This document shows positions 51,939-62,298 of a stretch of DNA of 64,000 nucleotides, one piece after another (within the stretch, counting starts at the first letter, position 1; each line of letters opens with the position of its first letter). Where the stretch lies: assembly GCA_963728155.1 (NCBI GenBank), contig CAVSJF010000026.1:1-64000 (forward strand), read 5' to 3'. The notes under the pieces are model-generated. The model had not been told where the DNA came from. It ran no database searches and worked only from the letters and a program-made list of their open reading frames with translations. The DNA is from JACVRW01 sp963728155 (GTDB lineage Bacteria > Actinomycetota > Thermoleophilia > Solirubrobacterales > Thermoleophilaceae). The translations under genes and the position numbers were made by a program.

Positions 51939-53438
51939 GTGACCACTGCGCGTATTGAGGTTCCCGATAGTGATCTCGTAGACGCCGTCCGCAGGGGCGA
52001 CGAGTCGGCCTTCGAGGAACTCTTCCGCCGCTATCACGGACCGATAGCGGCCTACCTCGGCCGAATGGAGCGCGATAAGGCCCGGGCCGAGGACTTGACC
52101 CAGGACGCCTTTTTCTCCGCTCTGCGCCATCTGCGCGCGAGCGACGCCGACATCGAGTTCAAGCCCTGGATCTACGAGATCGCCCGCAACGCGGCGATCG
52201 ACCACTGGCGCCGCGCCAGCCGCGCCGAGGAGGTCTCGGTGGACCGCGACGAGGGGCTGCGCGCCTCCGACCGCCTTCGTCTGGTGGGATCGACCGCCCC
52301 CGACTCGGCTCTCCTGCACAAGGAGCGCCTCACCCATCTGCAGGGCGCCTTCGACGAGCTCGGCGAGGTCCAGGCGCGCGCGCTCGTGATGCGTGATCTC
52401 GACGGCCGGACCTACCGCGAGATCGCCAAGGAGCTCGACGTGAGCCGCTCGTCGGTGGAGAGCACGCTGGTGATGGCGCGCGAACGGCTGCAGCTCGAGT
52501 ACTTGGACATCGAGGAGGGGCGCCGCTGCGAATCGGTTCGCGCGGCCACGATCCGGCTGGCCGAGGGCGAGGCGTCGTCGCGCGACATGGGCCGCGTCGA
52601 CCGCCACGCTCGCCGCTGCCCCACCTGTTTGCGCCACGCCCGGCAACTCGGGGTCGAGCCGCTCTCGACGGCCACGCGCCTGCGCCGCAAGATCGCCAAC
52701 CTGCTTCCGCTGCCACTCCTCGAGCCGGCCGCCGAACGGACCGCCGCCATCGTGGCCGCCATCGTGATCGCGGGGACGGGAGGCGCCCTGATCGCCGGCG
52801 TCGACGCGGTGCCCGGCTTCGGGGGCAACGGCGACGACGGCCAGACCCCCGCGGGCGACGAGCGCGGGCAGGACGGCGAGCCGGGGCAGGGCGCCTCGGG
52901 CTCCGGCGGGTCGGAGCCGACCGCGGCCGAGGCGGCAGCGCGACGGCGCGCCCTGAGCGCGCAGCGCGCGGCGAGACGGCGCGAGGCGCGGCGCCGCGGC
53001 CTGCGGGGCAACGGCGCGGCGGGCCAGCCGGGCGCCACCGCGCCGGGCCAGGGCTCGGGGCCGAGCTCAGGCGCGCCCGGCGCCACGGGCGGGGCGAGGG
53101 GCACCGGCATTCCCGGCGTCCCCAACCTCCCGGGGACCGGTGATCTGCCCGGCACGCCCAACCTGCCGAACCTGCCCAACCTGCCCAACCTGCCCAACAC
53201 CCCGAATCTGCCGAACACGCCGAACCTTCCCAACGTCCCGAGGCTGCCCAGCGCGCCGAATCTGCCCAATACGCCCAACCTGCCGAGCACGCCGAACCTG
53301 CCGAGCACCCCCAATCTGCCCAGCGCCCCGAGCACGCCGAACCTGCCGTCCGCGCCGAGCCTGCCCGGGGGCACCCCCTCCGCTCCCAGCCTCCCGGTCA
53401 CCCCACCGTCGGCGCCCTCGGTTCCTTCGCTGCCGTGA
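51939..53438 (+). CDS. ECF sigma factor fused to zinc anti-sigma-like module, membrane helix and Pro/Asn-rich repeat tail
   Basis: 499 residues, GTG start with GGGAGG upstream. Sigma region 2 is at residues 25-92 (DLTQDAFFSALRHLRASDAD, WIYEIARNAAIDHWRR); region 4 at about 135-185 (LDGRTYREIAKELDVSRSSV). Residues 197-230 hold Cys197 and HARRCPTC (His223, Cys227, Cys230), the ZAS pattern of anti-sigma factors. One membrane helix follows at 267-288 (TAAIVAAIVIAGTGGALIAG). The rest, 290-499, is outside: an acidic, Gly-rich part, then NLPN/TP repeats. So sigma and its possible inhibitor are one chain. A signal in the wall or at the surface could free the sigma domain by cleavage; that is inference. 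Confidence 0.92.
   Translation: MTTARIEVPDSDLVDAVRRGDESAFEELFRRYHGPIAAYLGRMERDKARAEDLTQDAFFSALRHLRASDADIEFKPWIYEIARNAAIDHWRRASRAEEVSVDRDEGLRASDRLRLVGSTAPDSALLHKERLTHLQGAFDELGEVQARALVMRDLDGRTYREIAKELDVSRSSVESTLVMARERLQLEYLDIEEGRRCESVRAATIRLAEGEASSRDMGRVDRHARRCPTCLRHARQLGVEPLSTATRLRRKIANLLPLPLLEPAAERTAAIVAAIVIAGTGGALIAGVDAVPGFGGNGDDGQTPAGDERGQDGEPGQGASGSGGSEPTAAEAAARRRALSAQRAARRREARRRGLRGNGAAGQPGATAPGQGSGPSSGAPGATGGARGTGIPGVPNLPGTGDLPGTPNLPNLPNLPNLPNTPNLPNTPNLPNVPRLPSAPNLPNTPNLPSTPNLPSTPNLPSAPSTPNLPSAPSLPGGTPSAPSLPVTPPSAPSVPSLP
53142..53358 (+). repeat. Tandem 9-bp-based repeats encoding NLPNTP
   Basis: The 3' part of the sigma-fusion gene is a run of 9-bp units of the CTGCCCAAC and ACGCCGAAC type. 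They encode alternating NLP and NTP or STP triplets over some 70 residues. The Pro spacing fits an extended, wall-spanning rod. Confidence 0.85.
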
Positions 53439-53468
53439 CCGAGCCCCGTCCGGGGTAGTCTGGCGCCG

Positions 53469-53726
53469 ATGGGCGCGAACCCGAGCCGAGCGGCGGGGGA
53501 CGACCTCTTCCTCGAGTCGCTCATGGACACGAGCCTCTATTCGATGGGGGCCTACTTCTCCGACGAGCATCCCGAGCTCGTGGACGAAGTGATCGCCGAG
53601 AGCGAAGCCATCGAGCGCACCGGCCTGCGCTCCTACGCGGCCGAGAACGACATGACCGTGGAAGCGTGTTACGAGACGCTGCTCACCGGGCTGGCCGTCC
53701 GCTACTACAACTCGGTCGCCGGTTAG
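53469..53726 (+). CDS. Small acidic protein of unknown function
   Basis: 85 residues, acidic (SLMDTSLYSMGAYFSDEHPE, then IAESEAIERTGLRSYAAEND). No signal peptide or membrane helix. TAGTCT a few bases upstream may be a -10, leaving a short leader. Its stop abuts the AraC start directly, so the two are one transcript. No family recognised. Confidence 0.65.
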   Translation: MGANPSRAAGDDLFLESLMDTSLYSMGAYFSDEHPELVDEVIAESEAIERTGLRSYAAENDMTVEACYETLLTGLAVRYYNSVAG

Positions 53727-54170
53727 GTGACCGGCGGACCCACCTCGCAGCAGCACCTGCGCGACCTCGCGCTGCTGCGCCGCGCCCGTGACCGGATGGA
53801 CAAGGAGTACGCCCAGCCGCTGGACGTCGAGGCGCTCGCCCGCGGCGTGCACATGTCCGCCGGGCACTTCAGCCGCCAGTTCCGGCTCGCCTACGGCGAG
53901 TCGCCCTACGGCTACCTGATGACGCGGCGCATCGAGCGCGCGATGGCGCTGCTGCGTCGCGGCGACCTGAGCGTCACCGAGGTCTGCTTCGAGGTCGGCT
54001 GCGCGTCGCTGGGGACCTTCAGCACTCGCTTCACCGAGCTGGTCGGGATGCCGCCAAGCGCGTACCGGCAGCGCGAGACGGGCGCGACCATGGGGATGCC
54101 TCCGTGCGTCGCGAAGAAGGTGACCAAACCGATCAGGAATCGAGAAGCGCGGGTCCCGAGCGGCGTCTAG
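53727..54170 (+). CDS. AraC-family regulator, C-terminal HTH only
   Basis: 147 residues, GTG start. Both helix-turn-helix motifs are present (VEALARGVHMSAGHFSRQFR and VTEVCFEVGCASLGTFSTRF); no separate N-terminal sensing domain. The C-terminal 35 residues are a basic tail. Followed by a VOC gene after 10 bases, a common pairing. Confidence 0.88.
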   Translation: MTGGPTSQQHLRDLALLRRARDRMDKEYAQPLDVEALARGVHMSAGHFSRQFRLAYGESPYGYLMTRRIERAMALLRRGDLSVTEVCFEVGCASLGTFSTRFTELVGMPPSAYRQRETGATMGMPPCVAKKVTKPIRNREARVPSGV

Positions 54171-54180
54171 CGTTGCCGCC

Positions 54181-54589
<409 letters not shown>

Positions 54590-54603
<14 letters not shown>

Positions 54604-54972
54604 GAAGCAGGAGAGCCCTTCCCAGCTCATCGACGCGAGGATCGGAGAGCTGGGCGACTGGAGGGGCGACACGCTCGCGCGGGTCCGACAGCTGATCAAG
54701 CAGGTCGACCCGGACGTAGTCGAAGCGTGGAAGTGGCGTGGCGTGCCGGTGTGGGAGCACGACGGAATCATCTGCACCGGCGAGACGTACAAGGAGTACG
54801 TCAAGCTGACCTTCTTCAAGGGCGCCTCGTTGGAGGACCCCTCGGGCCTCTTCAACTCCAGCCTCGAGGGCAACACCAGGCGTGCCATCGACATACATGA
54901 GGACGACAAGCTCGACGAACGGGCGTTGAAGGCGCTCGTTCGGGCCGCACTGGAGCTCAACGAGTCCAAGAA

Positions 54973-54976
<4 letters not shown>
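54590..54976 (+). CDS. DUF1801 (YdhG-like) protein
   Basis: 128 residues. LIDARIGELGDWRGDTLARV, VEAWKWRGVPVWEHDGIICT and YVKLTFFKGASLEDP match the DUF1801 frataxin-like fold. Often found next to VOC or AraC genes. Overlaps the UvrA-like start by 4 bases. Confidence 0.85.
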
Positions 54977-57324
<2,348 letters not shown>

Positions 57325-57330
57325 CCCGGC

Positions 57331-57465
57331 TTAAGGGCGCCTACGACGAGGAACCCGAGCGGGCGGCGCGGCGCCGGCCGTCACGACGCTGCCGGCGGTG
57401 GCCATGGCAAGGGTGACCAGAGCGAGCGCGAAGGAGGGGCTGAAGATGCTCTTGCTGGTGAACAA
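57331..57465 (-). CDS. 44-residue putative secreted peptide
   Basis: TTG start at 57465 with AAGGA six bases upstream. MFTSKSIFSPSFALALVTLA then an Ala/Gly-rich stretch ending in PPARVPRRRRP: a signal-peptide-like N-terminus with almost no mature part. It may be a small secreted peptide, or a remnant. The 3' end meets the UvrA-like stop. Confidence 0.45.
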   Translation of the reverse strand: MFTSKSIFSPSFALALVTLAMATAGSVVTAGAAPPARVPRRRRP

Positions 57466-57498
57466 GGTGTTCCTTGGGACGGGTGCTGGGTCCCTTGT

Positions 57499-58047
57499 TC
57501 AGACGCCTCTCCGCCCGCGAGTATTCCCACCGCGCACGTCGAAGCGGTCGCTGTCGAAGTCCCTCCGCGCCACCCTCGGGAACAGCCGTGCCGCCGCTCG
57601 CCGGCAGTGTGCACCGATCGGCTTGGCCATGCCGGCCATGCGCATGTCGCCCTCGGGGTCGTGGTCGAAGCCCAGCAGGTGGCCCCATTCGTGGACCACA
57701 GTCGTGCAGTTGGCGATGAACCCCTCGTAGGCGAGCCAGCCGCTACCGGCCAGCGAGGTCCACTCGTCGCGGATCAGCCAGACCCGGCAGCCGCCGAGCT
57801 CGGCGTAGCCCGCGGCGCGCTCGAGCCGCTCGTCCTGGGGCGTCGAGGGATCGTCAACGCCCGCGGGCCAGGGGTCGGTCTGGGGCCAGAGGTACTCGAC
57901 TCGCGCACAGTCGGGCGTCGTCCCCCAGAAGCCCTTGGCCGCTCGCTCGTAGCGCTCCAGGCCCGGTGTGGGGGTGAGGGCCGAAGTGGTGCAGGGGGCC
58001 GCGAGCAGACCGAGCAGGGCAAGTAGGATGGCGAGTTCGCGCCGCAT
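57499..58047 (-). CDS. Secreted zinc metalloprotease, HExxHxxxxxH type
   Basis: 182 residues with signal peptide (MRRELAILLALLGLLAAPCT). The motif VVHEWGHLLGFDHDPEGDMR gives His119, Glu120, His123 and a third His at 129, the matrixin/metzincin-like zinc site with the following Met. Four Cys in the mature part may form disulfides. A minimal secreted protease; substrates unknown. Confidence 0.8.
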   Translation of the reverse strand: MRRELAILLALLGLLAAPCTTSALTPTPGLERYERAAKGFWGTTPDCARVEYLWPQTDPWPAGVDDPSTPQDERLERAAGYAELGGCRVWLIRDEWTSLAGSGWLAYEGFIANCTTVVHEWGHLLGFDHDPEGDMRMAGMAKPIGAHCRRAAARLFPRVARRDFDSDRFDVRGGNTRGRRGV

Positions 58048-58092
58048 CCCCCCGCTAATCGGCGGGGAGGCGCGTTTCCTGCGGCGATACGC

Positions 58093-58683
58093 CTACGCGT
58101 CTGCGCGGTAGCGGAGGCCATCGAGGGCGATCCGCAGGATGTGCTCGTTCTGCTTGGGGTCCTTCGCCGGGATCTTGACGATTCCGACGACCATCTGGAT
58201 GACCTCGCCGATGGACACGTCCGGACGTACGACGCCTGCCTCCTGCGCGCTCCTCAACAGCGGCTCACCGGCCTCGAAGAGCGAAGTGCGGCAGACCTGA
58301 AAGAGCGGGGCGTCCTGGTCGAGGTAGTTCTGCAGTTCAGCAACGAGCGCACGCTTGGTGCCGATATACGCGATAAAGCGCTCGAACCAGACGTTCAGCG
58401 CCTCCCAGGGGTCGGTGCCGTCCAGCTCTGCGGCCGAGCGGCACATCTCCTCGACCTCTTCGACGTACACCGCCTCGAGTAGCGCCTGCCGGTTGGGAAA
58501 GTGCCGGTACAGGGTCCCGATCCCGACGCCGGCACGGCGCGCGATCTCCTCCAGCGCGGTCGATTCTCCACCCTCGGCGAACGCGTGCCGCGCGGCATCG
58601 AGCACCTTCTCGTAGTTGCGCCGCGCGTCGGCCCGCTTGGGTCGTGGGACGAGCGTCTGGGCGCTTGTTTCGGTAGTGCTCAT
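58093..58683 (-). CDS. TetR-family regulator
   Basis: 196 residues. HTH: VLDAARHAFAEGGESTALEE, IARRAGVGIGTLYRHFPNRQ. The ligand domain follows (EALNVWFERFIAYIGTKRAL, SIGEVIQMVVGIVKIPAKDP). It is divergent from the MFS exporter; three palindromes of the GGAGG-N3-CCTCC type lie between and are its likely sites. Confidence 0.92.
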   Translation of the reverse strand: MSTTETSAQTLVPRPKRADARRNYEKVLDAARHAFAEGGESTALEEIARRAGVGIGTLYRHFPNRQALLEAVYVEEVEEMCRSAAELDGTDPWEALNVWFERFIAYIGTKRALVAELQNYLDQDAPLFQVCRTSLFEAGEPLLRSAQEAGVVRPDVSIGEVIQMVVGIVKIPAKDPKQNEHILRIALDGLRYRADA

Positions 58684-58689
58684 GTTCCC

Positions 58690-58718
58690 TTGACAAACGG
58701 AGGGTCCCTCCGTATAGT
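58690..58718 (+). promoter_or_regulatory. Promoter TTGACA-N17-TATAGT for the MFS exporter
   Basis: TTGACA at 58690-58695 and TATAGT at 58713-58718 with the ideal 17-base spacing, rare in this GC-rich window. The spacer is almost filled by a 17-bp palindrome, so repressor binding would block polymerase. Confidence 0.85.
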
Positions 58719-58756
58719 TTCGGAGGTCGCCTCCACTTATTTCGGAGGTGGCCTCC
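58697..58756. promoter_or_regulatory. Three phased TetR operators
   Basis: O1 ACGGAGGG-T-CCCTCCGT at 58697-58713 in the promoter spacer; O2 GGAGG-TCG-CCTCC at 58722-58734; O3 GGAGG-TGG-CCTCC at 58744-58756. Centres are 23 and 22 bases apart, about two helical turns, so three dimers could stack on one face. O2 and O3 share flanking TTCGGAGG and CCTCCACTT. Confidence 0.8.
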
Positions 58757-58797
58757 ACTTTAGCCCAAGCAGGGCGTTTCGACAAGCAGGGAGCAGC

Positions 58798-60306
58798 ATG
58801 ACCGTCACTTCTGTCTCCACCTCGCCGGTGGACCGGCGCCGCTGGGCCACGCTGGCCGTGGTCTGCCTGGCGCAGCTGATGATCGTTCTCGACGTCACGA
58901 TCGTGAACGTCGCGCTGCCCTCGATCCAGCAGGACCTTCATTTCAGCCAGGGCAACCTGACGTGGGTAGTCAACGCGTTCCTTGTCACCTTCGGCAGCCT
59001 GTTGCTCCTCACCGGGCGCCTCGGCGACCTCGTCGGGCGCAAACGCGTGTTCCTCGCCGGCGTCGTCACGTTCACGGTCGCATCGCTGCTGTGCGGGGTG
59101 GCCCCGAGCCAGGAGGCGCTGGTGGGCGCCCGGCTCCTCCAGGGCGTCGGCGCAGCCGCCCAGGCCTCCGTGATCCTGGCGATCATCGTCACCGAGTTCC
59201 CCGAGGCCGGCGAACGGGCCCGGGCCATGAGCGCCTACGTCTTCGTCTCCGTCGCCGGAGGCTCCATGGGCCTGCTCGCCGGCGGCCTGCTGACGGAGGC
59301 ACTGAGCTGGCACTGGGTCTTCTTCGTGAATATCCCGATCGGCGCCGCCACCTTCGCGCTCGGTCACGCGCTCATCCGGACCGACGGGGGGCTCGGCCTC
59401 GGCCACGGAGTGGACTGGGTGGGCTCGGTGCTCGTCACCGCATCGCTCATGAGCGCCATCTACGCGATCGTCGAGGCGACGAGCCACGCGTGGCTCTCCC
59501 TTCAGGTGCTCGGCTTCGGCGGACTCGCCGCGGTCCTCATGGCGGCGTTCCTCGCCGTAGAGGCGCGCATTCAGAACCCGATCATGCCCCTGCGGATCCT
59601 TCGCCTGCGCGGGCTGATCGACGCGAGCCTCGTCCGGGGGTTCCTCGTGACCGGGATGTACTCCACCTTCTTTCTCGCCACGCTCTACCTCGAGCAGGTC
59701 CGCCACTACAGCCCGCTGGAGACCGGGGCGGCCTTCCTGCCCTGGACCCTCACCGTCGCCGTCCTCTCGCAGGGGATCACCGCGCGGCTCGTGGACCGGT
59801 TCGGCCCGCTTCCGGTCGTGACGAGCGGCATGGGAAGCGCCGTCGCCGGCCTGCTCCTGTTCGCCACCGTCGGGCCGGACACCGCCTTTTTTCCGACCAT
59901 CTTCGTGGCCTGCTTCGCGGTCGGCCTGGGGATCGGCAGCGCGTTCATGCCGCTGCTGACCCTCGCCATGGCCGACGTCCCCGCTGAGGACGCCGGACTC
60001 GGCTCCGGGATCACGAACGTGTCTCAGCAGATCGGCGGCGCGCTCGGCCTGGCCGTTCTCAGCACCATCGCCGCGAACCGCACGAAGGCACTGGCCGAAG
60101 ACCAGGACCTCACCAGCGCGCTCATCGGCGGCTACCAGCTCGCGTTCCTCGCCGGGGCGCTGGTGATCGGGACCGGGATCGTCCTGGCTTTCGCGCTCCT
60201 CAGGCAGGGCGGCCGGCGGCCGCAAGTGCAACTCGCCGCGGGCCCGGCTCGAGACCAGGGCCCTCGCGTCCCCACCAATTTCGACATCGAGGAGAAAGCA
60301 GCATGA
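58798..60306 (+). CDS. MFS exporter, DHA2/EmrB-QacA type
   Basis: 502 residues, 14 helices. Motif D1/A: QLMIVLDVTIVNVALPSIQQ, GRLGDLVGRKRVFLAGVV; motif C near GGSMGLLAGGLLTEALSWHW. Start ATG 58798 was chosen over the longer frame because the upstream part overlaps operators. An antibiotic or biocide exporter repressed by the divergent TetR. Overlaps the next small ORF (ATGA). Confidence 0.92.
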   Translation: MTVTSVSTSPVDRRRWATLAVVCLAQLMIVLDVTIVNVALPSIQQDLHFSQGNLTWVVNAFLVTFGSLLLLTGRLGDLVGRKRVFLAGVVTFTVASLLCGVAPSQEALVGARLLQGVGAAAQASVILAIIVTEFPEAGERARAMSAYVFVSVAGGSMGLLAGGLLTEALSWHWVFFVNIPIGAATFALGHALIRTDGGLGLGHGVDWVGSVLVTASLMSAIYAIVEATSHAWLSLQVLGFGGLAAVLMAAFLAVEARIQNPIMPLRILRLRGLIDASLVRGFLVTGMYSTFFLATLYLEQVRHYSPLETGAAFLPWTLTVAVLSQGITARLVDRFGPLPVVTSGMGSAVAGLLLFATVGPDTAFFPTIFVACFAVGLGIGSAFMPLLTLAMADVPAEDAGLGSGITNVSQQIGGALGLAVLSTIAANRTKALAEDQDLTSALIGGYQLAFLAGALVIGTGIVLAFALLRQGGRRPQVQLAAGPARDQGPRVPTNFDIEEKAA

Positions 60307-60536
60307 CGCGTCTCAACCAGCTCACCGCGCGCACCACGATGGCCACCCGACGGACTCGGCGGAGCTTCGACGGGGTCGTCGCCTCCTACGTCCGCGAGCT
60401 CTCCGCCGCCGGCCGCCGGCCGGCTGCCGCCAGGTCGCGCGATCACTCATCGCCGAGCACACGTTCGGCGACGCCCTGCGTCAGCTCGGGGCCGAGCCTT
60501 TCCAAGTTCCAGGACCGACGCTCACTCCTGTACTGA
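60303..60536 (+). CDS. Small ORF downstream of the MFS gene
   Basis: 77 residues, translationally coupled by ATGA. Basic N-terminus with TRRTRRSFDGVVASYVRELS, which I have seen as a tail gene of TetR-MFS pairs. The last third overlaps the serine hydrolase gene on the other strand and may not be natural coding, so the real protein may be shorter or interrupted. Confidence 0.5.
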   Translation: MTRLNQLTARTTMATRRTRRSFDGVVASYVRELSAAGRRPAAARSRDHSSPSTRSATPCVSSGPSLSKFQDRRSLLY

Positions 60537-61780
60537 TTAGTGATCCAGAACACCGTCGCCCGGCCGCCGATCACGCGGGTCAGCTCGCCGTAGGACCAGC
60601 CGTTGCCGCCGTTGTGCCACGCGACCCTGCCTCTGTCCGTCCGAAGGATCACCCACCCATAGCCGTAGTGGGAGTCGCCGCCGGGCTCCTCCAGCACGTG
60701 GGGCTTGAACAGCTTGCGCTTCGCCTGTCGGTTCAGAACCCGGTGGCCATCCAGGGCGCGGTGCCAGCGAAACATGTCGCGCGCGGTGGAGAGCAGACCG
60801 CCGTTGCCGCGCAGGTTCCAGTAGGGCCCGTCGGAGGCCCAGGGATGGTCGAGCGGCGTGCCGTGTGACCGGCCCTGCCTGTCGTACTCGATCGCGACCT
60901 GGCCGCGGTCCCAGTCCGGCAGCACGTACCCGGTGTGAGTCATCCCCGCCGGCGCGAAGAGGCGCTTGGCGAGGAACTCCTCGTAGCCCATGCCGGACGC
61001 CTTCTCGACGATCGCCGCCAGGAGGCTGTATCCGGCGTTGGAGTAGGCGTACCGGGCGCCCGGTCGCCCCTGGAGCTTGGACCCGAGCGCGGCGGCCAAC
61101 ATGCTCGCGCGCGTCTGTCGCTCGTAGTCGTCGCCGAGGGCGTCGACCAGCCCCGACGTATGCGTCAGCAACTGGTGCAGCGTTATGTCGCGCTTGTCGG
61201 CAGGCACCGGCACGATGTGCTTGGCGATCCGATCGGTCACCTCGAGCTTGCCCATCATCTCCAGCTTCAGGATCGCCGCGGCCGTGAACTGCTTGGTCAT
61301 CGACATCACGTCGTAGACGGTGTCGCACCCGGCGGCGACCCGCGCCCGGCGGTCGGCCATACCGAAGCCCTGGCAGTGGACCATCTTCCCGTGGCGAGCG
61401 GCGACCAGGCTCCCGCTCGAGCCGCGGGGAAGCTTGTCATCGAGGAACTTGGCCACCTTCGGATCGGTGGGGTCGCCGGCCTCTCGCTCGTTGGCGACGG
61501 CGACCTCCTCGACCTCGTAGGTGCGCACGATGGCTCCGGTCAGCGCACTCGCGGCCAACGCCGACACGGCGAGGACGCAGGCGACGACGAGGGCTCGCCT
61601 CGTGCGAGAGGCCTCGATCCGGTCTCTGAGCCCTCCCAGCAGCAGCGAGAGGGCCTGCCGGGCAAGGCCGTGCCTCCCGTCCGCGAGGTCGAGGGCCAGG
61701 TCGCGCAGGTACTCGCGATCACGCTCGCGGCGGGCCCGCGGGTAGGCGAGAAGGCACAGATCGAGCAGGCGCCGGCTCAT
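60443..61780 (-). CDS. Membrane-anchored serine hydrolase (beta-lactamase class C fold)
   Basis: 445 residues. N-terminal about 60 residues are helical and cytoplasmic (LLDLCLLAYPRARRERDREY), then one membrane helix (ALVVACVLAVSALAASALTG). The outside domain has SxxK as Ser160-Met-Thr-Lys163, YxN as ARYAYSNAGYSLLA, and the WHNGGNGWSYGE region in place of the KTG/HxG box. It could be an esterase, a peptidase or a penicillin-binding relative. Coupled to the PadR gene (ATGA). Confidence 0.85.
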   Translation of the reverse strand: MSRRLLDLCLLAYPRARRERDREYLRDLALDLADGRHGLARQALSLLLGGLRDRIEASRTRRALVVACVLAVSALAASALTGAIVRTYEVEEVAVANEREAGDPTDPKVAKFLDDKLPRGSSGSLVAARHGKMVHCQGFGMADRRARVAAGCDTVYDVMSMTKQFTAAAILKLEMMGKLEVTDRIAKHIVPVPADKRDITLHQLLTHTSGLVDALGDDYERQTRASMLAAALGSKLQGRPGARYAYSNAGYSLLAAIVEKASGMGYEEFLAKRLFAPAGMTHTGYVLPDWDRGQVAIEYDRQGRSHGTPLDHPWASDGPYWNLRGNGGLLSTARDMFRWHRALDGHRVLNRQAKRKLFKPHVLEEPGGDSHYGYGWVILRTDRGRVAWHNGGNGWSYGELTRVIGGRATVFWITNQYRSERRSWNLERLGPELTQGVAERVLGDE

Positions 61781-62106
61781 GCCGGCCTCGGGCTGGGCTG
61801 CGCGCTCATCGCAGCGCGAGCACTGACCGCGGCCGCGGTCGAGCGCAGCCGCTCCGCCTCCTCGGACAAACAGGTCTCGCCGAGGCTCGTCAGCCGGTAG
61901 TAGCGGCGGCGGCGGCCGCCGACCTCCTGTTCGCGCGTCTGCGCGATCAGCCCTTCGTCCGTCAGGCGATTCAGCGCCCCGTACAGGGTGCCCGCCGTGA
62001 GCTTGACCCGGCCCTCCGAGAGCTCCTCGACGTCGCGCGCGATGCCGTAACCATGCAACTCGCCTCGCGCGAGGCCGGCCAGGATGAACAGCGCCTGTTC
62101 GGTCAC
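61777..62106 (-). CDS. PadR-family regulator
   Basis: 109 residues, GTG start. MTEQALFILAGLARGELHGY, GTLYGALNRLTDEGLIAQTR and VGGRRRRYYRLTSLGETCLS are the PadR winged helix. Short C-terminal helix for dimers. First gene of a two-gene unit with the serine hydrolase; the inverted repeat 11 bases upstream is its likely site. Confidence 0.92.
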   Translation of the reverse strand: MTEQALFILAGLARGELHGYGIARDVEELSEGRVKLTAGTLYGALNRLTDEGLIAQTREQEVGGRRRRYYRLTSLGETCLSEEAERLRSTAAAVSARAAMSAQPSPRPA

Positions 62107-62111
62107 GCAGG

Positions 62112-62131
62112 CAATATATCGTGTGGCGATA
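62112..62131. promoter_or_regulatory. Inverted repeat and -10 before PadR
   Basis: TATCG at 62117-62121 and CGATA at 62127-62131 with a 5-base spacer, in an A/T-rich patch that gives a TATATT -10 on the minus strand. The -10 lies about 5 bases from the GTG, so the mRNA is probably leaderless and autoregulated. Confidence 0.55.
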
Positions 62132-62148
62132 GGTCAGTCGCCGACCAG

Positions 62149-62222
62149 TCGGGCTGACTGGATTTGAACCAGCGACCTCTCCGACCCGAACGGAGCGCGC
62201 TACCAAGCTGCGCCACAGCCCG
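62149..62222 (-). tRNA. tRNA-Pro (anticodon CGG)
   Basis: 74 bases. The acceptor stem is 7 bp (CGGGCTG with CAGCCCG), discriminator A. Anticodon stem CTCCG/CGGAG encloses the loop TTCGGGT, giving CGG. D-arm GCGCAGCTTGGTAGCGC and T-loop GGTTCAAATCC are normal. CCA is not encoded. A TATCTT -10 lies just upstream on the minus strand. Confidence 0.95.
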
Positions 62223-62298
62223 AGCGGCCAAAGATAGCGCCGATTTCGGTACGGGAACCGGCGCGAGCGCCCAAAAGCGATTGCCATACTGAGGTCGC

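Noticed and set aside
53142..53358. Regular short repeats that could be mistaken for a CRISPR array
   Set aside because: The units are 9 bp with no spacers and stay in frame as NLPN/NTP codons of the sigma-fusion protein.
57398..57730. 110-codon plus-strand frame after the UvrA-like gene
   Set aside because: It runs opposite the secreted metalloprotease whose motifs are clear; no domain or codon pattern supports it.
61781..62287. Extending the serine hydrolase reading frame upstream to 62287
   Set aside because: The extra part runs over the tRNA and the PadR gene; the ATG at 61780 overlaps the PadR stop as ATGA and gives a sensible N-terminus.
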